Source: Opitutia bacterium (lineage in GTDB: Bacteria > Verrucomicrobiota > Verrucomicrobiia > Opitutales > Opitutaceae). From it: 64,000 bases of DNA. Of the stretch, positions 53,765 to 63,614 are shown piece after piece (the first letter of the stretch is position 1; each line of letters opens with the position of its first letter). The position numbers were made by a program, and so were the translations under genes. The stretch lies in the NCBI GenBank assembly GCA_947474365.1, contig CANJIU010000041.1, forward strand, positions 1 to 64,000, written 5' to 3'. The notes under the pieces were generated by a model that saw only the letters and a program-made list of their open reading frames with translations, did not search any database and was not told the DNA's origin.

Positions 53765-55003
53765 TCAGGCTTTGAGGCCACGAAGGTCAACGTCTCTGCG
53801 ACGATTTTCCCGCAGGAGTTCCGTCATCGTCAGGCGGGTGCCCCGCTCCGCGGCCTCCATGCCGAGCAGGCACGTCAGCACGCCGTCCACCGAACGCTCG
53901 AGCGTCCCATTGGCGCAGTCTCCCGCGACCATCGCTTGGTGAAACTGCGCAATGTTTCGCTGCGCTCCCGCCTGATACAGGTTGGCGACCTCTCCGCCGC
54001 CGAAATGCTGCGTGCCGCCCTTCAGGAAAGCCCGGCCCCAATAGTTCACCAGCGCGTTGGCCTCGGTGCCGTAGGCCGCGACACTCAGCTCCCCGGCCGC
54101 GTTGTTCTTCAGGTTCTGCCCGTAGTGATTGTGGATGATGCCGTTTTCATATTCGTAAACCAACGAACAGACATCGCGGGCGTCGCCATGCGGGTCCGGC
54201 CGCGTGACCGCCGAGCGCCCAGTGGCGGCGACGGGACGTCGACCCGTGATCCAGAGGGCCGCGTCGAGGGCATGAATGTCGAAGTTGCCGATGGAATCAC
54301 AGCCCAGGGCCACGTCCGACACCCAGATGAGTTCGCGCAGCCGGCTCTCGATCGTCTCGGTTTTCGGCGGGTCCTTCAGGCCCCCGGCGATGCCGGTGGA
54401 GCGGAGGTGAACGATCTTTCCGAGCCCTCCGGCGTGAATTCGGCGCACCGTCTCGACATTCACCGGGTCGGTGGGAATCTGATAATCGATGAGGAAGCAC
54501 TGTTTGCGCCGCCGCGCCTCTTGCCCGGCCGCGAGCACACTCAACGCGCCGGGCACGTCGACCGCCACCGGTTTCGCCATGTAGACGTGCTTGCCCGCCG
54601 CGACCGCCGCGGTGGCCTGCTCGGGGAGAAAATAGCACGGTGTTTCAAGCGCCACCGCCTCGACTCCACTCTCCAGCAGCCGTTGGTAGCCGGACAACGT
54701 CGAAAAGCGACGAGACGGATCCACCCCCAGTTCGCTGCCGCATTTTTCCGCCACGGCGGGAAAGTAGTCTGCCACGGCCCACATCTCGTAACCACCGTGG
54801 GCCTGGAACAGCTTCGCGATCCACCCGCCTCGGCCGCCGTTGCCCACCACCCCGAGCTTGATCTTGCGGGTGGGCCCCGACTCAGGAGCCGCGAAGGCGG
54901 TGCCGACCGCTCCAGCGGCAAGGGCTCCGACACTGGCGCCCAAGAATGCGCGGCGGGAAAGATGATGGCCGGTGGAAGGCGACTCGGTGCTCATGGGATT
55001 CAT
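53765..55003 (-). CDS. Gfo/Idh/MocA family oxidoreductase with Tat signal
   Basis: From the ATG at 55003 (an ATG at 54994 is possible) the protein is 412 residues. A twin-arginine signal (SRRAFLGASVGALAAGAVGT) precedes the Rossmann motif LGVVGNGGRGGWIAKLF. MAKPVAVDVPGA replaces the EKP motif, and GNFDIHALDAALWITGRRPV holds the catalytic His/Asp region. It could oxidise a sugar acid or hydrolyse a glycoside with bound NAD. It is 7 nt upstream of the lyase gene in reading order, so both are co-transcribed; its ATG overlaps the stop of a short frame (ATGA). Confidence 0.85.
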   Translation of the reverse strand: MNPMSTESPSTGHHLSRRAFLGASVGALAAGAVGTAFAAPESGPTRKIKLGVVGNGGRGGWIAKLFQAHGGYEMWAVADYFPAVAEKCGSELGVDPSRRFSTLSGYQRLLESGVEAVALETPCYFLPEQATAAVAAGKHVYMAKPVAVDVPGALSVLAAGQEARRRKQCFLIDYQIPTDPVNVETVRRIHAGGLGKIVHLRSTGIAGGLKDPPKTETIESRLRELIWVSDVALGCDSIGNFDIHALDAALWITGRRPVAATGRSAVTRPDPHGDARDVCSLVYEYENGIIHNHYGQNLKNNAAGELSVAAYGTEANALVNYWGRAFLKGGTQHFGGGEVANLYQAGAQRNIAQFHQAMVAGDCANGTLERSVDGVLTCLLGMEAAERGTRLTMTELLRENRRRDVDLRGLKA

Positions 55004-55404
55004 AGCGAAAATTTCTGCGTCTGGAGGCGGGGTCGTTTTACGGCAAGGCGGGGCGGTATTCGAAGGCTCCCCGATCCGGCGCGACGCCAGACGGGCGAGC
55101 GAGCGCAACCCGTTTTTTTTGGACCGGCGGAACCTGCATCGATCACCATCGCGCGACTGCTGGAGCCGCGACGCCATCGTCGCGGTTTCGAGCCACGCGA
55201 CGGGGGCGTCGCGTCCCCAGTGATCAGAAAATGAGATGCCACCGATCGGGCGAGGCCCGTCAAATCGGATTCCAGCGAAAGGTCGACGCCGGCACGATCG
55301 ATCGCGGCGCTGCCGACTTGCAGCGGGAAATCGGCCGCGGGCAGCATCGCACCCACGGTGAGCGATAGGAAAGCAAGGACCCGAATGAGGAGGCCGACGA
55401 ACAT
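55000..55404 (-). pseudogene. Short signal-peptide frame running through palindrome family A
   Basis: An ATG at 55404, only 5 nt after the receptor stop, opens a 134-residue frame with a plausible signal peptide (MFVGLLIRVLAFLSLTVGAM) and about 40 further ordinary residues (DFPLQVGSAAIDRAGVDLSL). It then runs straight through the family A repeat as GDATPPSRGSKPRRWRRGSS and ends at 55000 with an ATGA overlap with the Gfo/Idh/MocA start. It is either a gene truncated by the repeat or a gene that tolerates it in frame. I do not recognise the N-terminal part. Confidence 0.4.
55167..55213. repeat. GC-rich palindromic repeat family A, copy 4
   Basis: Arms 55167-55184 (CGCGACGCCATCGTCGCG) and 55196-55213 (CGCGACGGGGGCGTCGCG) with loop GTTTCGAGCCA. 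The longer surrounding block (about 55110-55235) is the reverse complement of about 45940-46060 with few differences. Confidence 0.88.
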
Positions 55405-55409
55405 GGGGG

Positions 55410-58400
55410 TTAGAACGTAAACGAGTTCGTGAGGTAGATTCGCTTTTCAGGCGGAACGCGGTACGAGGCGACGGTGCCGTCGTATTGGGCGTTAATCGGG
55501 ATGAGGGTGTCGGTGCCGAGGGCGTTGCGAACGTTGAGCTGCACGCGCCAGTCGATGTTTTTCCAAACACGCCGGCCATACGAGGCGAAGAGGTCGACGT
55601 TGGTTTCGCCGGGAGCGAAGAAGGGCTTCTTCCGGTCGATGATGATCGCGCCGGAGGCATCGCGGGTCGTCACATAACCGATGCCGATTTTGTCCTGCCA
55701 GCGGACGCCGGTGCCGATGCCGACGCCCTTGATCCAGCCGGTGCGGAACGTGTAGTTCGTCACCAGATTCGCGCGATACTTGCGCTGCTCGGCGGAGGCG
55801 AGCCCCTCGGAAGAGAGGATGTTGCGGTAGGGCACGACCACGAGATTGGTGAGATAGCTGAGGGTGTTTTCCGTGCTGCGCGGAATGTTGGCGAAGCCCG
55901 GCGCGCTCCAGACCGGCAACAGGGCTTCCATCGCGGCGCGGGCGCCGGGCTGGACGTTGCTGACGACGGTTTCCTGCTGCGCAACGTTGGCACTGATCCG
56001 CCAGCTGTTCGTCGGGTTGATGACCAGTTCAAGTTCGTGGCCCTTGGCCACGCTGTCGACGGTGTCGGAGAGGCCGGAGAGCGGTGTGAAGTGATAGGCG
56101 AGCGTGCCGTCGAGGGCGTTGCCGTCGACGTAGGCGTTGTAGGCCTTTGACAGACCGGGAACGGCATTGAGGACCGATTGAATCTGGGGCTTGTAGTCGA
56201 TCCGGCCCGTGTTGGCGGCGGCGGCGATCTGGCCGTTGAGCTGGTGGACGGCGTTGTTCTGAATCGTGCCGACCAAGGGGCTGCGCGCACTGCCGTTCAC
56301 CGCCTTGGTTTCGAAATTGTTGTAGCGGACGATGACCTTGTGGTGGAACAGCGAGAGATTGAAGCCGATCTCGCGGGTCTTGCCCTGCGGTGACTCGATT
56401 TCCGAGCCGTCGAGTTTCACGCGCGTGCCGGAGGGTGAGAAATTTTCCGAAGAGTTAAAGAACACGCTGGCCGACGTGCCGTCCGGCAGTTTCACGAAAC
56501 GGGTCGGCCAGCGGAGCACCGTGCTGACGCTGAGCTTTTCTCCGGTGGCGGTAAGCGGAGGAAGATTCGGCAGGGGGAAGAGTGACTGCGTGGTGCCGGC
56601 GGCATCCTTGAACGTGGAGTTGAAGCCGTAGACGAGCGGCGAACCGCCGTTGATCGTCGGGCGCACCGAGGCGAAATAGCGCTCGTCGCGCCGCCAGCCG
56701 AGCGTGGTGACGAGGAGGTCGTCGAGCCAGTAGCTGTTCAACGCGTAGGCGTTCGAACGGACGACTTCGCGGGTGGCGTCGAGGTTGTTGAGAATCTCGC
56801 GGAGAACGTTGGGCTCAGTGCCGTAGACGGCCTGCGCCGCGGAACCTGCCGCCGCGAGCGGGAGCAGCGTCTGGGCGGTGAAGCCGTCCGTCAGGCGGTT
56901 GATTTGAATCGGATTCAGTTTCAAGGACGTGCCGTTGATCACGGAGTCGCCCATGTAGACGAGAAAGTACGGCCGGTTGTTGAATCCGGTGGGAGGGAGG
57001 GAACCGTCGGTGAGCTGGGCGCCATTGGTATTCGTAAGGCGCGAGCCGAAGTTCAGGACGTTGCGGGTCTGCTCCTCGGCGAGCCCGGTGAGCGTGTGTT
57101 GCCCGACCCACTTGCCCCAACGCGGCGAAAGGTCGCGGAAATCATACCGGAGGAACCCGGTGGCGCGGCGGGCCTCGCGCTGGCGGATGCTGTTGTAGTC
57201 GGCTGTCTGCTGGAAGGCCGTGTAGGGGCGGCCGAAATTCGGATTCGGCAGGCCGTTTTGCAGCGTGACGTTGGGGTCGACGCGGATGTGATTGCCGTTG
57301 CCGCCATTCGCGAAGAACGCGTTGCGGTTCCGGTTTTCGTAGCGCTGCGAGTAATAACTCACCTCGATGCCGATTCGGTCCTGCCACGCGCGTTGCTCGA
57401 GCGTGATCGTGCCGGTGTTGAAGCTCTCGTACTGGCGCCCCGTCTCGTCGATCTCGCGGTTGCGCCAATCGAAGGCATCGTAGTTGCTGAAACCCTGGAA
57501 CTTTACCCCAGCGGGACGCAGATTGCCGGGGTAGAGAAAGGTGGGCAGCTCGGCGCGATTGAGCGTCTCGAGAAACGTGTAGGTATCGAACGAGGTATCC
57601 CTGTTGAAAAGCGGATCAAAGACGTTGTTGCGAATCGCGTTGGCCGGCTGGTTCGTCGTCGCACTCGTGTTGGGCGGATTGGTGGCAAACATGCCGGTGC
57701 TCGGCGTCTTGGAATTCGCGTGGTCGAAGACGAGGACTTTGCCGCCGAACACCTGGCCTTGTCCGACCGAAATCGGAATCAGGCCGGCCTGTTGGTAAAT
57801 CGGGATATTGGTGGAATTCGGATCCATGGTACGCGCAGTGGGGTTGCGCGCGGGATCGTCGAAATAGGACCAATCGTAACCGTAGAGAAGCGGATTGTTG
57901 GTGGCGCGGCCCCGGGCGAGCGCGGCGATCCATTCGTCAGAAATACTGCGGAACGGCATGCCGGTAAAGGGACGGTTGGCCTTCGTGGTTCCGGTCTCGA
58001 AATTGGCGTGCAGGTTGGTCGTGCGAAAGGGATTGTATCCGACGGATCCGGACAGGCGCTGCTTCTTCTCGAAGGCGGGCCGCTGCTGGTAGCGCTCATC
58101 GTCGTCGACCGCCGCGAGGCGAAAGGCGAGCACGCCGCGGACGAGCACACGGTTGAAGTCCACGTTGGTGCGCGTGCTGTCGTTGTCGCCGTAGCGGAAC
58201 TGGATCTTGTTGCGGTTGACGAGCGGATTGGCGCGCAACATCCCGGACTCGATGACGCCGCCCGCGTTGCCGGCTCCAACAAGCATGGCGTTGGCCCCGC
58301 GGTTGATCGTGATGCGGTCGAGCGTGTAGGCGTCGGATGCGATGTCCGTGGCGAAAAAGCCGCGCGTGAGATTGGCCGAGCCGAGCCCGCGGGCGCGTGT

Positions 58401-58814
58401 GACGGTCTGCGGCTCATTGCGCGCGTCGTCGCTCTGAACGGAAGCGTTGGTGATGTCGCCGCCCGCAGCCCCGGAAAAATTTCCGCCGGGACCGCCGGCC
58501 TCCATGCCAACGGCGTAGATGAGCGCGTCGTTGATGCTGGTCGCGCCGATGTCGTCGAGAAAATCCTTGGTGAGAATCGAGATGGAGGCGCCGAGATCGG
58601 CGATCGGGGTATTGAGTCGCGTGCCAGCGAGGGTCGACGATGCGGAATAGCCGGTGTCCTTGCTCGTGTTTACGACGAAAGGATTCAAGACGAGCGTTGT
58701 GTCATCACCCGGAACGGCGGAGCTGGCCGGCTTGATTTGCTGGGCGACGAGCGCCGCGGTCAGGGAAATTGAGCCGAAGAGGAGTGGGAGGCAGGGGCGA
58801 GGCAGACGAATCAT
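55410..58814 (-). CDS. TonB-dependent outer-membrane receptor (uronate locus)
   Basis: The ATG at 58814 gives 1134 residues with a signal peptide (about residues 1-24, LTAALVAQQ). The N-terminal LVLNPFVVNTSKDTGYSASS and SRLN-like TRLNTPIADLGASISILTKD mark the same receptor subtype as 14652-17660. The plug spans about residues 60-230 (RITINRGANAMLVGAGNAGG) and the barrel ends IYLTNSFTF. It should import oligosaccharides produced by the lyase and hydrolases of this locus. It lies 31 nt downstream of the GH88/105 gene end on the same strand. Confidence 0.9.
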   Translation of the reverse strand: MIRLPRPCLPLLFGSISLTAALVAQQIKPASSAVPGDDTTLVLNPFVVNTSKDTGYSASSTLAGTRLNTPIADLGASISILTKDFLDDIGATSINDALIYAVGMEAGGPGGNFSGAAGGDITNASVQSDDARNEPQTVTRARGLGSANLTRGFFATDIASDAYTLDRITINRGANAMLVGAGNAGGVIESGMLRANPLVNRNKIQFRYGDNDSTRTNVDFNRVLVRGVLAFRLAAVDDDERYQQRPAFEKKQRLSGSVGYNPFRTTNLHANFETGTTKANRPFTGMPFRSISDEWIAALARGRATNNPLLYGYDWSYFDDPARNPTARTMDPNSTNIPIYQQAGLIPISVGQGQVFGGKVLVFDHANSKTPSTGMFATNPPNTSATTNQPANAIRNNVFDPLFNRDTSFDTYTFLETLNRAELPTFLYPGNLRPAGVKFQGFSNYDAFDWRNREIDETGRQYESFNTGTITLEQRAWQDRIGIEVSYYSQRYENRNRNAFFANGGNGNHIRVDPNVTLQNGLPNPNFGRPYTAFQQTADYNSIRQREARRATGFLRYDFRDLSPRWGKWVGQHTLTGLAEEQTRNVLNFGSRLTNTNGAQLTDGSLPPTGFNNRPYFLVYMGDSVINGTSLKLNPIQINRLTDGFTAQTLLPLAAAGSAAQAVYGTEPNVLREILNNLDATREVVRSNAYALNSYWLDDLLVTTLGWRRDERYFASVRPTINGGSPLVYGFNSTFKDAAGTTQSLFPLPNLPPLTATGEKLSVSTVLRWPTRFVKLPDGTSASVFFNSSENFSPSGTRVKLDGSEIESPQGKTREIGFNLSLFHHKVIVRYNNFETKAVNGSARSPLVGTIQNNAVHQLNGQIAAAANTGRIDYKPQIQSVLNAVPGLSKAYNAYVDGNALDGTLAYHFTPLSGLSDTVDSVAKGHELELVINPTNSWRISANVAQQETVVSNVQPGARAAMEALLPVWSAPGFANIPRSTENTLSYLTNLVVVPYRNILSSEGLASAEQRKYRANLVTNYTFRTGWIKGVGIGTGVRWQDKIGIGYVTTRDASGAIIIDRKKPFFAPGETNVDLFASYGRRVWKNIDWRVQLNVRNALGTDTLIPINAQYDGTVASYRVPPEKRIYLTNSFTF

Positions 58815-58845
58815 GTGCGGAGGGATTGATGCGATCGCATTACGG

Positions 58846-60819
58846 TCAGGGTCGGATGGGCTTGGGCGAGTAGAGTTCGTTGAGTCCGCTCCACGTGGTC
58901 GTGCGCAGCAGCGCCGCCCAACTACCGGCGGCGCTGAAATGGCGGTTTCCCTCCCACGCGGCACCGAGGAAGTAGGTGAACGGCTTGTTCGGCGACACGT
59001 TCAGGAGCATGTACCGATCGCTGCCGGCCTCGCCGAAGCCCGTCACTTGTCGCGGGTCGGCGATGATGGCCGTGCCGATCCTCGGATAGGCGGGATCGGC
59101 CTTCTCCCAGATCGACATCGTGCCGTGCTCCCGGCTCTGTTCGAGCGCCGGCTGGCCAAACGTCGTCAACCCGAGGCCGACCGTGATGTTCGCAGCGTCT
59201 TCGGTTTTGATCGTGTGGGTGACCTGGAAAAAATTAGTGCCGGGCACCAGGCGAATCGTCTTGGTCTCGGACACGCGCCGTCCGCCGGCGTCCCACGGTT
59301 CGAATTCAAGGGTGAACTCCACGTGGTCGGGTGCGTTGGCGACGATGCGGTATGTGCCATAGGTCTCCGAGGGAAATGGCCGGCCATCACGCCAGATCGC
59401 ACTCCCGCCGCAACCGCGCTCTCGGCCCACATGATAGAAGTCCACCCCTTCACCGCGCTCGGTATGATACTCGAAACCGGCGGCGCTGAGCCGATACCAT
59501 TTGTCGATGATCGGGTAGTCGACGGACTTGGGCCAGATGTCGATTCCGCTCCCGACGCGGTGACGCACCGTCGGTCCATAAACGCGAAACGCAATGCGGT
59601 CGTTTTCCCAGTTGATGTTCTGGGCACCCTCCGGATTTCGCAGGACGTACGCGCGGGGTTTCCCCGGGCTGTCCTCCGCCGCGGCGAAAACACCCGGTTT
59701 CACCGTCGGAGTGATCGACGGGATGCCCATCTTCACGGCCTGCGCATAGGCGAGCACGATCGGACCGAAGGCGTGGGGGTCGTTGTGCGCCCACACGCGG
59801 CTCTTGTAGTCCTCCTTGGTTCCCTGTTCCGGACACAGGCAGCCGATGCAGGCATGGCCCACGGACCCGTCCGCCGCGATGTAGGCCGGGAGGGCGGCGA
59901 GACCTCTCTGGAAATTTTCCAAATACTTCGGCTCGAGCAATCCGCCCTCCAACATAACTCCGAGGCCATGGAGCAGGAGACCGCTGCCCGAAATCTCAGT
60001 ATACGATGAGGGGTCGGTCATCTCCTGATGCCACAGGCCCGCCTTGTTTTGGTGGCGCAAAACCGCGGCGAAGAAATCTTTCGCGACGGCTTCCACATTC
60101 TTCCGCCTCGGGTGCCCGGCCGGCAAATCGCGCACCAATGCCGCGAGACCCACCGCGCCCCAACCGTTGCCGCGGCTCCAATTGTCCTGGGAGACGACTC
60201 CCGCGCCCTGAAAGCCGCGCCCTTGATGCACGAGCCCCGTCTTCGGGTCGCGTAGGATGCGAAACAGCTCGAGGGTTTCAAAAACCGCGAGGTCAACATA
60301 GCGGTCGTTCTTCTCCGCGAGCCCCGCGTAGAGCATGAACGGCGTCACGGCGAACGCCACATCGATGAACACCTGGTCCTTTTCCGGCACGACCCACGGA
60401 GGAACGAGCAGACCCTCGCTCGAACGTTTTTGCTTTTCCATCATGCGCGCTGCCGCCGCAGAGACCGCGCGATCCAGTGCCGGTGTGCCGCCACGCCAGC
60501 GCACTAACGCCGCGCCGCTGCCGCCGACTTCATAGCTGATGAAGCTGCCGCGGCCCTTGATCTCCTTGGCCGCATATTTCGCCAACAACTCAAGGACCTG
60601 CCTGCGCAACGGCGAGGCGGGTTCGATCAACGACAGTTCGCTCATGCCCTGCACGAGCAGGGTCCCCGGATAGAGTCCGAGATCAATTTCGGCCAGACCC
60701 TTGGTCAGGACACGTTCCGCGATTTCCCGGGTGGCCACGGGCGGCAGAGGCGCGGCCGAACGCAACACCGGAACTCCGGCAAAGAGTGCGCCGAGCAGCA
60801 GGAAGCGAAACGGATTCAC
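58846..60819 (-). CDS. GH88/GH105-type unsaturated uronyl hydrolase with C-terminal DUF4861-like domain
   Basis: The GTG at 60819 is chosen because a signal peptide follows (NPFRFLLLGALFAGVPVL). The 657-residue protein has an alpha/alpha-barrel (about residues 30-370) with QVFIDVAFAVTPFMLYAGLA (catalytic Asp), SRGNGWGAVGLAALVRDLP and GLWHQEMTDPSSYTEISGSG, as in GH88/GH105 hydrolases that remove unsaturated uronic acids left by lyases. From about 400 a beta-rich domain (ENDRIAFRVYGPTVRHRVGS, GIDIWPKSVDYPIIDKWY) resembles DUF4861. It complements the heparinase-type lyase of the same locus. Confidence 0.83.
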   Translation of the reverse strand: MNPFRFLLLGALFAGVPVLRSAAPLPPVATREIAERVLTKGLAEIDLGLYPGTLLVQGMSELSLIEPASPLRRQVLELLAKYAAKEIKGRGSFISYEVGGSGAALVRWRGGTPALDRAVSAAAARMMEKQKRSSEGLLVPPWVVPEKDQVFIDVAFAVTPFMLYAGLAEKNDRYVDLAVFETLELFRILRDPKTGLVHQGRGFQGAGVVSQDNWSRGNGWGAVGLAALVRDLPAGHPRRKNVEAVAKDFFAAVLRHQNKAGLWHQEMTDPSSYTEISGSGLLLHGLGVMLEGGLLEPKYLENFQRGLAALPAYIAADGSVGHACIGCLCPEQGTKEDYKSRVWAHNDPHAFGPIVLAYAQAVKMGIPSITPTVKPGVFAAAEDSPGKPRAYVLRNPEGAQNINWENDRIAFRVYGPTVRHRVGSGIDIWPKSVDYPIIDKWYRLSAAGFEYHTERGEGVDFYHVGRERGCGGSAIWRDGRPFPSETYGTYRIVANAPDHVEFTLEFEPWDAGGRRVSETKTIRLVPGTNFFQVTHTIKTEDAANITVGLGLTTFGQPALEQSREHGTMSIWEKADPAYPRIGTAIIADPRQVTGFGEAGSDRYMLLNVSPNKPFTYFLGAAWEGNRHFSAAGSWAALLRTTTWSGLNELYSPKPIRP

Positions 60820-60845
60820 GGGAGACGATGCAGACGCACGACCGG

Positions 60846-62318
60846 CTAACGCGTCGCAGACGTGATCCGGAGCACGGCCCGTTCGGCGATCAGCATTGGC
60901 GAGTCGTACACGGGCAAAGCCCGGAAGACGGTGCCGGAAGTGGACTGACTCCAACTTCCTTTCGGCAGCGCGTAGACCGTGCTCGTGCGCACATCGACGA
61001 GGACGGGGTCGGAAAATCTGCCCGCCTTGAGCGTGAGGTCAGCGAGCGAAACGCCGTTGGCGTCCGCCGGCGGAGCATCGGCAAACCAGAAGGCGACCAC
61101 CTGCGCGCCATCGGTCGCGCGACGATAGCCGGACAACGTAAGGGCGCGCAGCGCAGTCGACGCGGACGCATAGTCGGGCATCCGTGCCAACGAGTCGTCG
61201 AAGATCGCGAAGACGGTTTGCGCAGCGTAGTAGGCGGGCTTCACGTGGGAGACCGTCTGATCGGGATTCGTCCCGAGGAGACCCTTGTAATTCATCCGCA
61301 AGACGCCATCCGCCCCGCCTTGGTTGCTCGCCTGCGTGTAATGCATGTCGGAGAGCGTGAAGAGGTTCATCGGCACATCCTTTGCCCGGTGCGCCAGCAG
61401 ACGGCGAATGTCCCACTTCGCATGCGTCGTTTCGGTAAACGTGATTTTCGAAAGCGCGAAATTCTCCTGGAATTTCGAAGGCGCTCCGGTCTCGCCCTGC
61501 CGGATGGACATGGTGCCGCCGTGCTTCGCAATGACCGCACGCAGCTTGTCCACCGGCGTCGTATCATCGGGATTGCGCGGGTACCCGTGGAAGGTGATCT
61601 CGTCGATCAGGTCGAGTTTTCCCTTGGCCTTCATCCCGGCGAGAAACTTGTCCGCGTAATCGATGTTCCCCGCCAGGGCCAGGGCCCAGAGCCGGCCCTT
61701 GGGCTGCACTTCACGCACCATCGTCGCCGTGCGAATGTAAAGATCGACATAAGCTCCGACGGGCGCCGTGCCGGCATGATTGATATCCGGCTCGTTCCAC
61801 ACCTCCCACTCGCTGACGCGGTCCTTGTAGCGTTCGACCAGCGCCCGGCACCACTTGTCCCAAGCCGCCAACGCCTCCGGCGAGGACGGAAATCCCCCGC
61901 CGAGCCCGGTGTCGCCGCCGCCGGGATAGATCGTGTTGCCGTAGTTGAATTCTATCCACGGGAGGACGCCCTGTGCGACGGCGTCGTTGACGATCGCGTC
62001 GAGCCAATCCCAGGAATAGACGCCCTTCACTTTTTCGCACTTCGCCCAGCCGGCCTGGAGGCGGACGCCCTTGGCGCCGAGTGGGCCCAGGTGTTTTTTG
62101 AAGTTCGCGTAGACGGTAAAGTCGCGGTCGATGGTCTCGGCTCCGATGGACCAGGGCGAAGACGTAATTTCCTTGGCGGCGCGCGGTGCGACCTGGCCGA
62201 GCACGGGCAGCGAAATTCCTGTGGTGGGCGCGATCTCCTGCGCTTCAAGGCCGGCAAAAAGGAGGGCCACTCCGGCAAGTGCGGCATAACGGCGGGCAGA
62301 GCGAGGGATTAGTCTCAT
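60846..62318 (-). CDS. Secreted GH39-like glycoside hydrolase
   Basis: The 490-residue protein has a signal peptide (about residues 1-26, LLFAGLEAQE) and a TIM barrel: GVRLQAGWAKCEKVKGVYSW, WIEFNYGNTIYPGGGD, the acid/base Glu in EWEVWNEPDINHAG (about residue 175), and a candidate nucleophile Glu in IRQGETGAPS. This is clan GH-A, closest in layout to GH39. A C-terminal beta-domain follows (from about 400). It should hydrolyse a beta-linked sugar, outside the cytoplasm. It lies 26 nt from the GH88/105 gene on the same strand. Confidence 0.76.
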   Translation of the reverse strand: MRLIPRSARRYAALAGVALLFAGLEAQEIAPTTGISLPVLGQVAPRAAKEITSSPWSIGAETIDRDFTVYANFKKHLGPLGAKGVRLQAGWAKCEKVKGVYSWDWLDAIVNDAVAQGVLPWIEFNYGNTIYPGGGDTGLGGGFPSSPEALAAWDKWCRALVERYKDRVSEWEVWNEPDINHAGTAPVGAYVDLYIRTATMVREVQPKGRLWALALAGNIDYADKFLAGMKAKGKLDLIDEITFHGYPRNPDDTTPVDKLRAVIAKHGGTMSIRQGETGAPSKFQENFALSKITFTETTHAKWDIRRLLAHRAKDVPMNLFTLSDMHYTQASNQGGADGVLRMNYKGLLGTNPDQTVSHVKPAYYAAQTVFAIFDDSLARMPDYASASTALRALTLSGYRRATDGAQVVAFWFADAPPADANGVSLADLTLKAGRFSDPVLVDVRTSTVYALPKGSWSQSTSGTVFRALPVYDSPMLIAERAVLRITSATR

Positions 62319-62330
62319 GGTGCGAAAGTG

Positions 62331-63587
62331 CTAGGCGGGAGTGGCGGTCGGAGCAGACCGGGAAGCTGAGATGGCCGGCGGTGTGCGCACGTAGAACCAC
62401 CAGAGGATGGCCGCGGACAGCGGATAGAGCAGACCGAGTACGGCGAAAATCACGCCGTAGCCGAACGCGTGGATGAGTGCGCCGATGACGAGATTCATGA
62501 CCGCGCCGACGACGCCGATGAGGAAATTGAGCACGCCAAACGCCGTGCCGGTGAAACCCCGCGGGAGGCTGTCGGCGATGAGCGCCGCGCCGAGATTGTT
62601 CCACTGCGCGTAAATCATGTGGATGCACGCGAACACCCCGATCGCGAGGGCCCAGTTTTTCGAAAATGGCAGCAACCAAAGCGAAGCGCCCAACAGCGCG
62701 AGCGCCTGCATGACCGCGGTGCGACTGCGGGAGGCCGAGAACCCGCCCTTGAACAACCGGTCCGAAATCAGCCCGCCGAGGACCGCGAGCACCGAACTCG
62801 CAACGGGCGGAATCCAAGCGTAACGCCCGAGGTCATCGAGGGTAAGCCCCAGCCCTTCCTGCAAGTAGCCCGGCTGCCAGTTGGTGTAGAACACATAGAC
62901 CGGCTCGGCCACGACCCGGGCCAGGAGGATGCCCCACAGCGCCCGATGCCGAAACAGCTCGCGCCACGACACCGCCCGCCCGGCCTCCTGCGGCACACCG
63001 TAGTCCGGCGGGTTGCGATCGAGCCACCACCACACCGCGGGCACGAGCAGACCGAAACCGCCGGGGATGAAGAACGCGTAGTGCCAGCTGTACTGTTGGG
63101 TGATTAACGCGACCAACTTCGGCGCGATTACGAAACCCATCAGACCGAACGGAGTTTTGAACGAAATCGCCGTCCCCCGGCGCTCCGGCGGGAACCAGCG
63201 GGCCACGGCGACCACCGCCGAAACCGTGACGCCCGCGTCGGCAAAACCGAGCAGGACGCGGGCGACGATCATCTCGTTTAGGCTGCCCGACGTGCCGCAT
63301 AGTATGGCCGCAAGCGACATCACGCCGATGGAAAGCGTCGCCGTCAGCCGCGTGCCGGCCCGGTCGATAAACCGGCCCGCCGCCAACGCGCCCAGCGTAT
63401 AGGCGACACTGAAGCTCGTCATCAGCCATGAGTAATCCGTGTCCGACCACCCCATCTGAACCTTAAGCGTCGTCTTGAGGATGGACAGCACCTGCCGATC
63501 GAGAATGAAGAGCAGCAATGCCAGCGAGACGAGGACCACGATGCCCCAGGCGCGGACCGGGATTTTTTGGGACGGAGCGGTGGTCAT
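62331..63587 (-). CDS. MFS hexuronate transporter (ExuT-like, ACS family)
   Basis: The 418-residue protein has 12 predicted helices. FILDRQVLSILKTTLKVQMG after helix 1, AAGRFIDRAGTRLTATLSIG (motif A) and WFPPERRGTAISFKTPFGLM are typical of the anion:cation symporter family with ExuT. It would import glucuronate/galacturonate with protons. It is 12 nt upstream of the GH39-like gene in the minus-strand locus that ends with uxaC, consistent with uronate uptake. Confidence 0.85.
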   Translation of the reverse strand: MTTAPSQKIPVRAWGIVVLVSLALLLFILDRQVLSILKTTLKVQMGWSDTDYSWLMTSFSVAYTLGALAAGRFIDRAGTRLTATLSIGVMSLAAILCGTSGSLNEMIVARVLLGFADAGVTVSAVVAVARWFPPERRGTAISFKTPFGLMGFVIAPKLVALITQQYSWHYAFFIPGGFGLLVPAVWWWLDRNPPDYGVPQEAGRAVSWRELFRHRALWGILLARVVAEPVYVFYTNWQPGYLQEGLGLTLDDLGRYAWIPPVASSVLAVLGGLISDRLFKGGFSASRSRTAVMQALALLGASLWLLPFSKNWALAIGVFACIHMIYAQWNNLGAALIADSLPRGFTGTAFGVLNFLIGVVGAVMNLVIGALIHAFGYGVIFAVLGLLYPLSAAILWWFYVRTPPAISASRSAPTATPA

Positions 63588-63614
63588 GGTCTCGAAAGAT
63601 GCGGAACCACGATT

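Noticed and set aside
56904-58772. 622-codon frame opposite the TonB receptor at 55410-58814
   Set aside because: Antisense of a clear receptor gene; low-complexity Val/Gly/Arg/Glu composition typical of a shadow frame.
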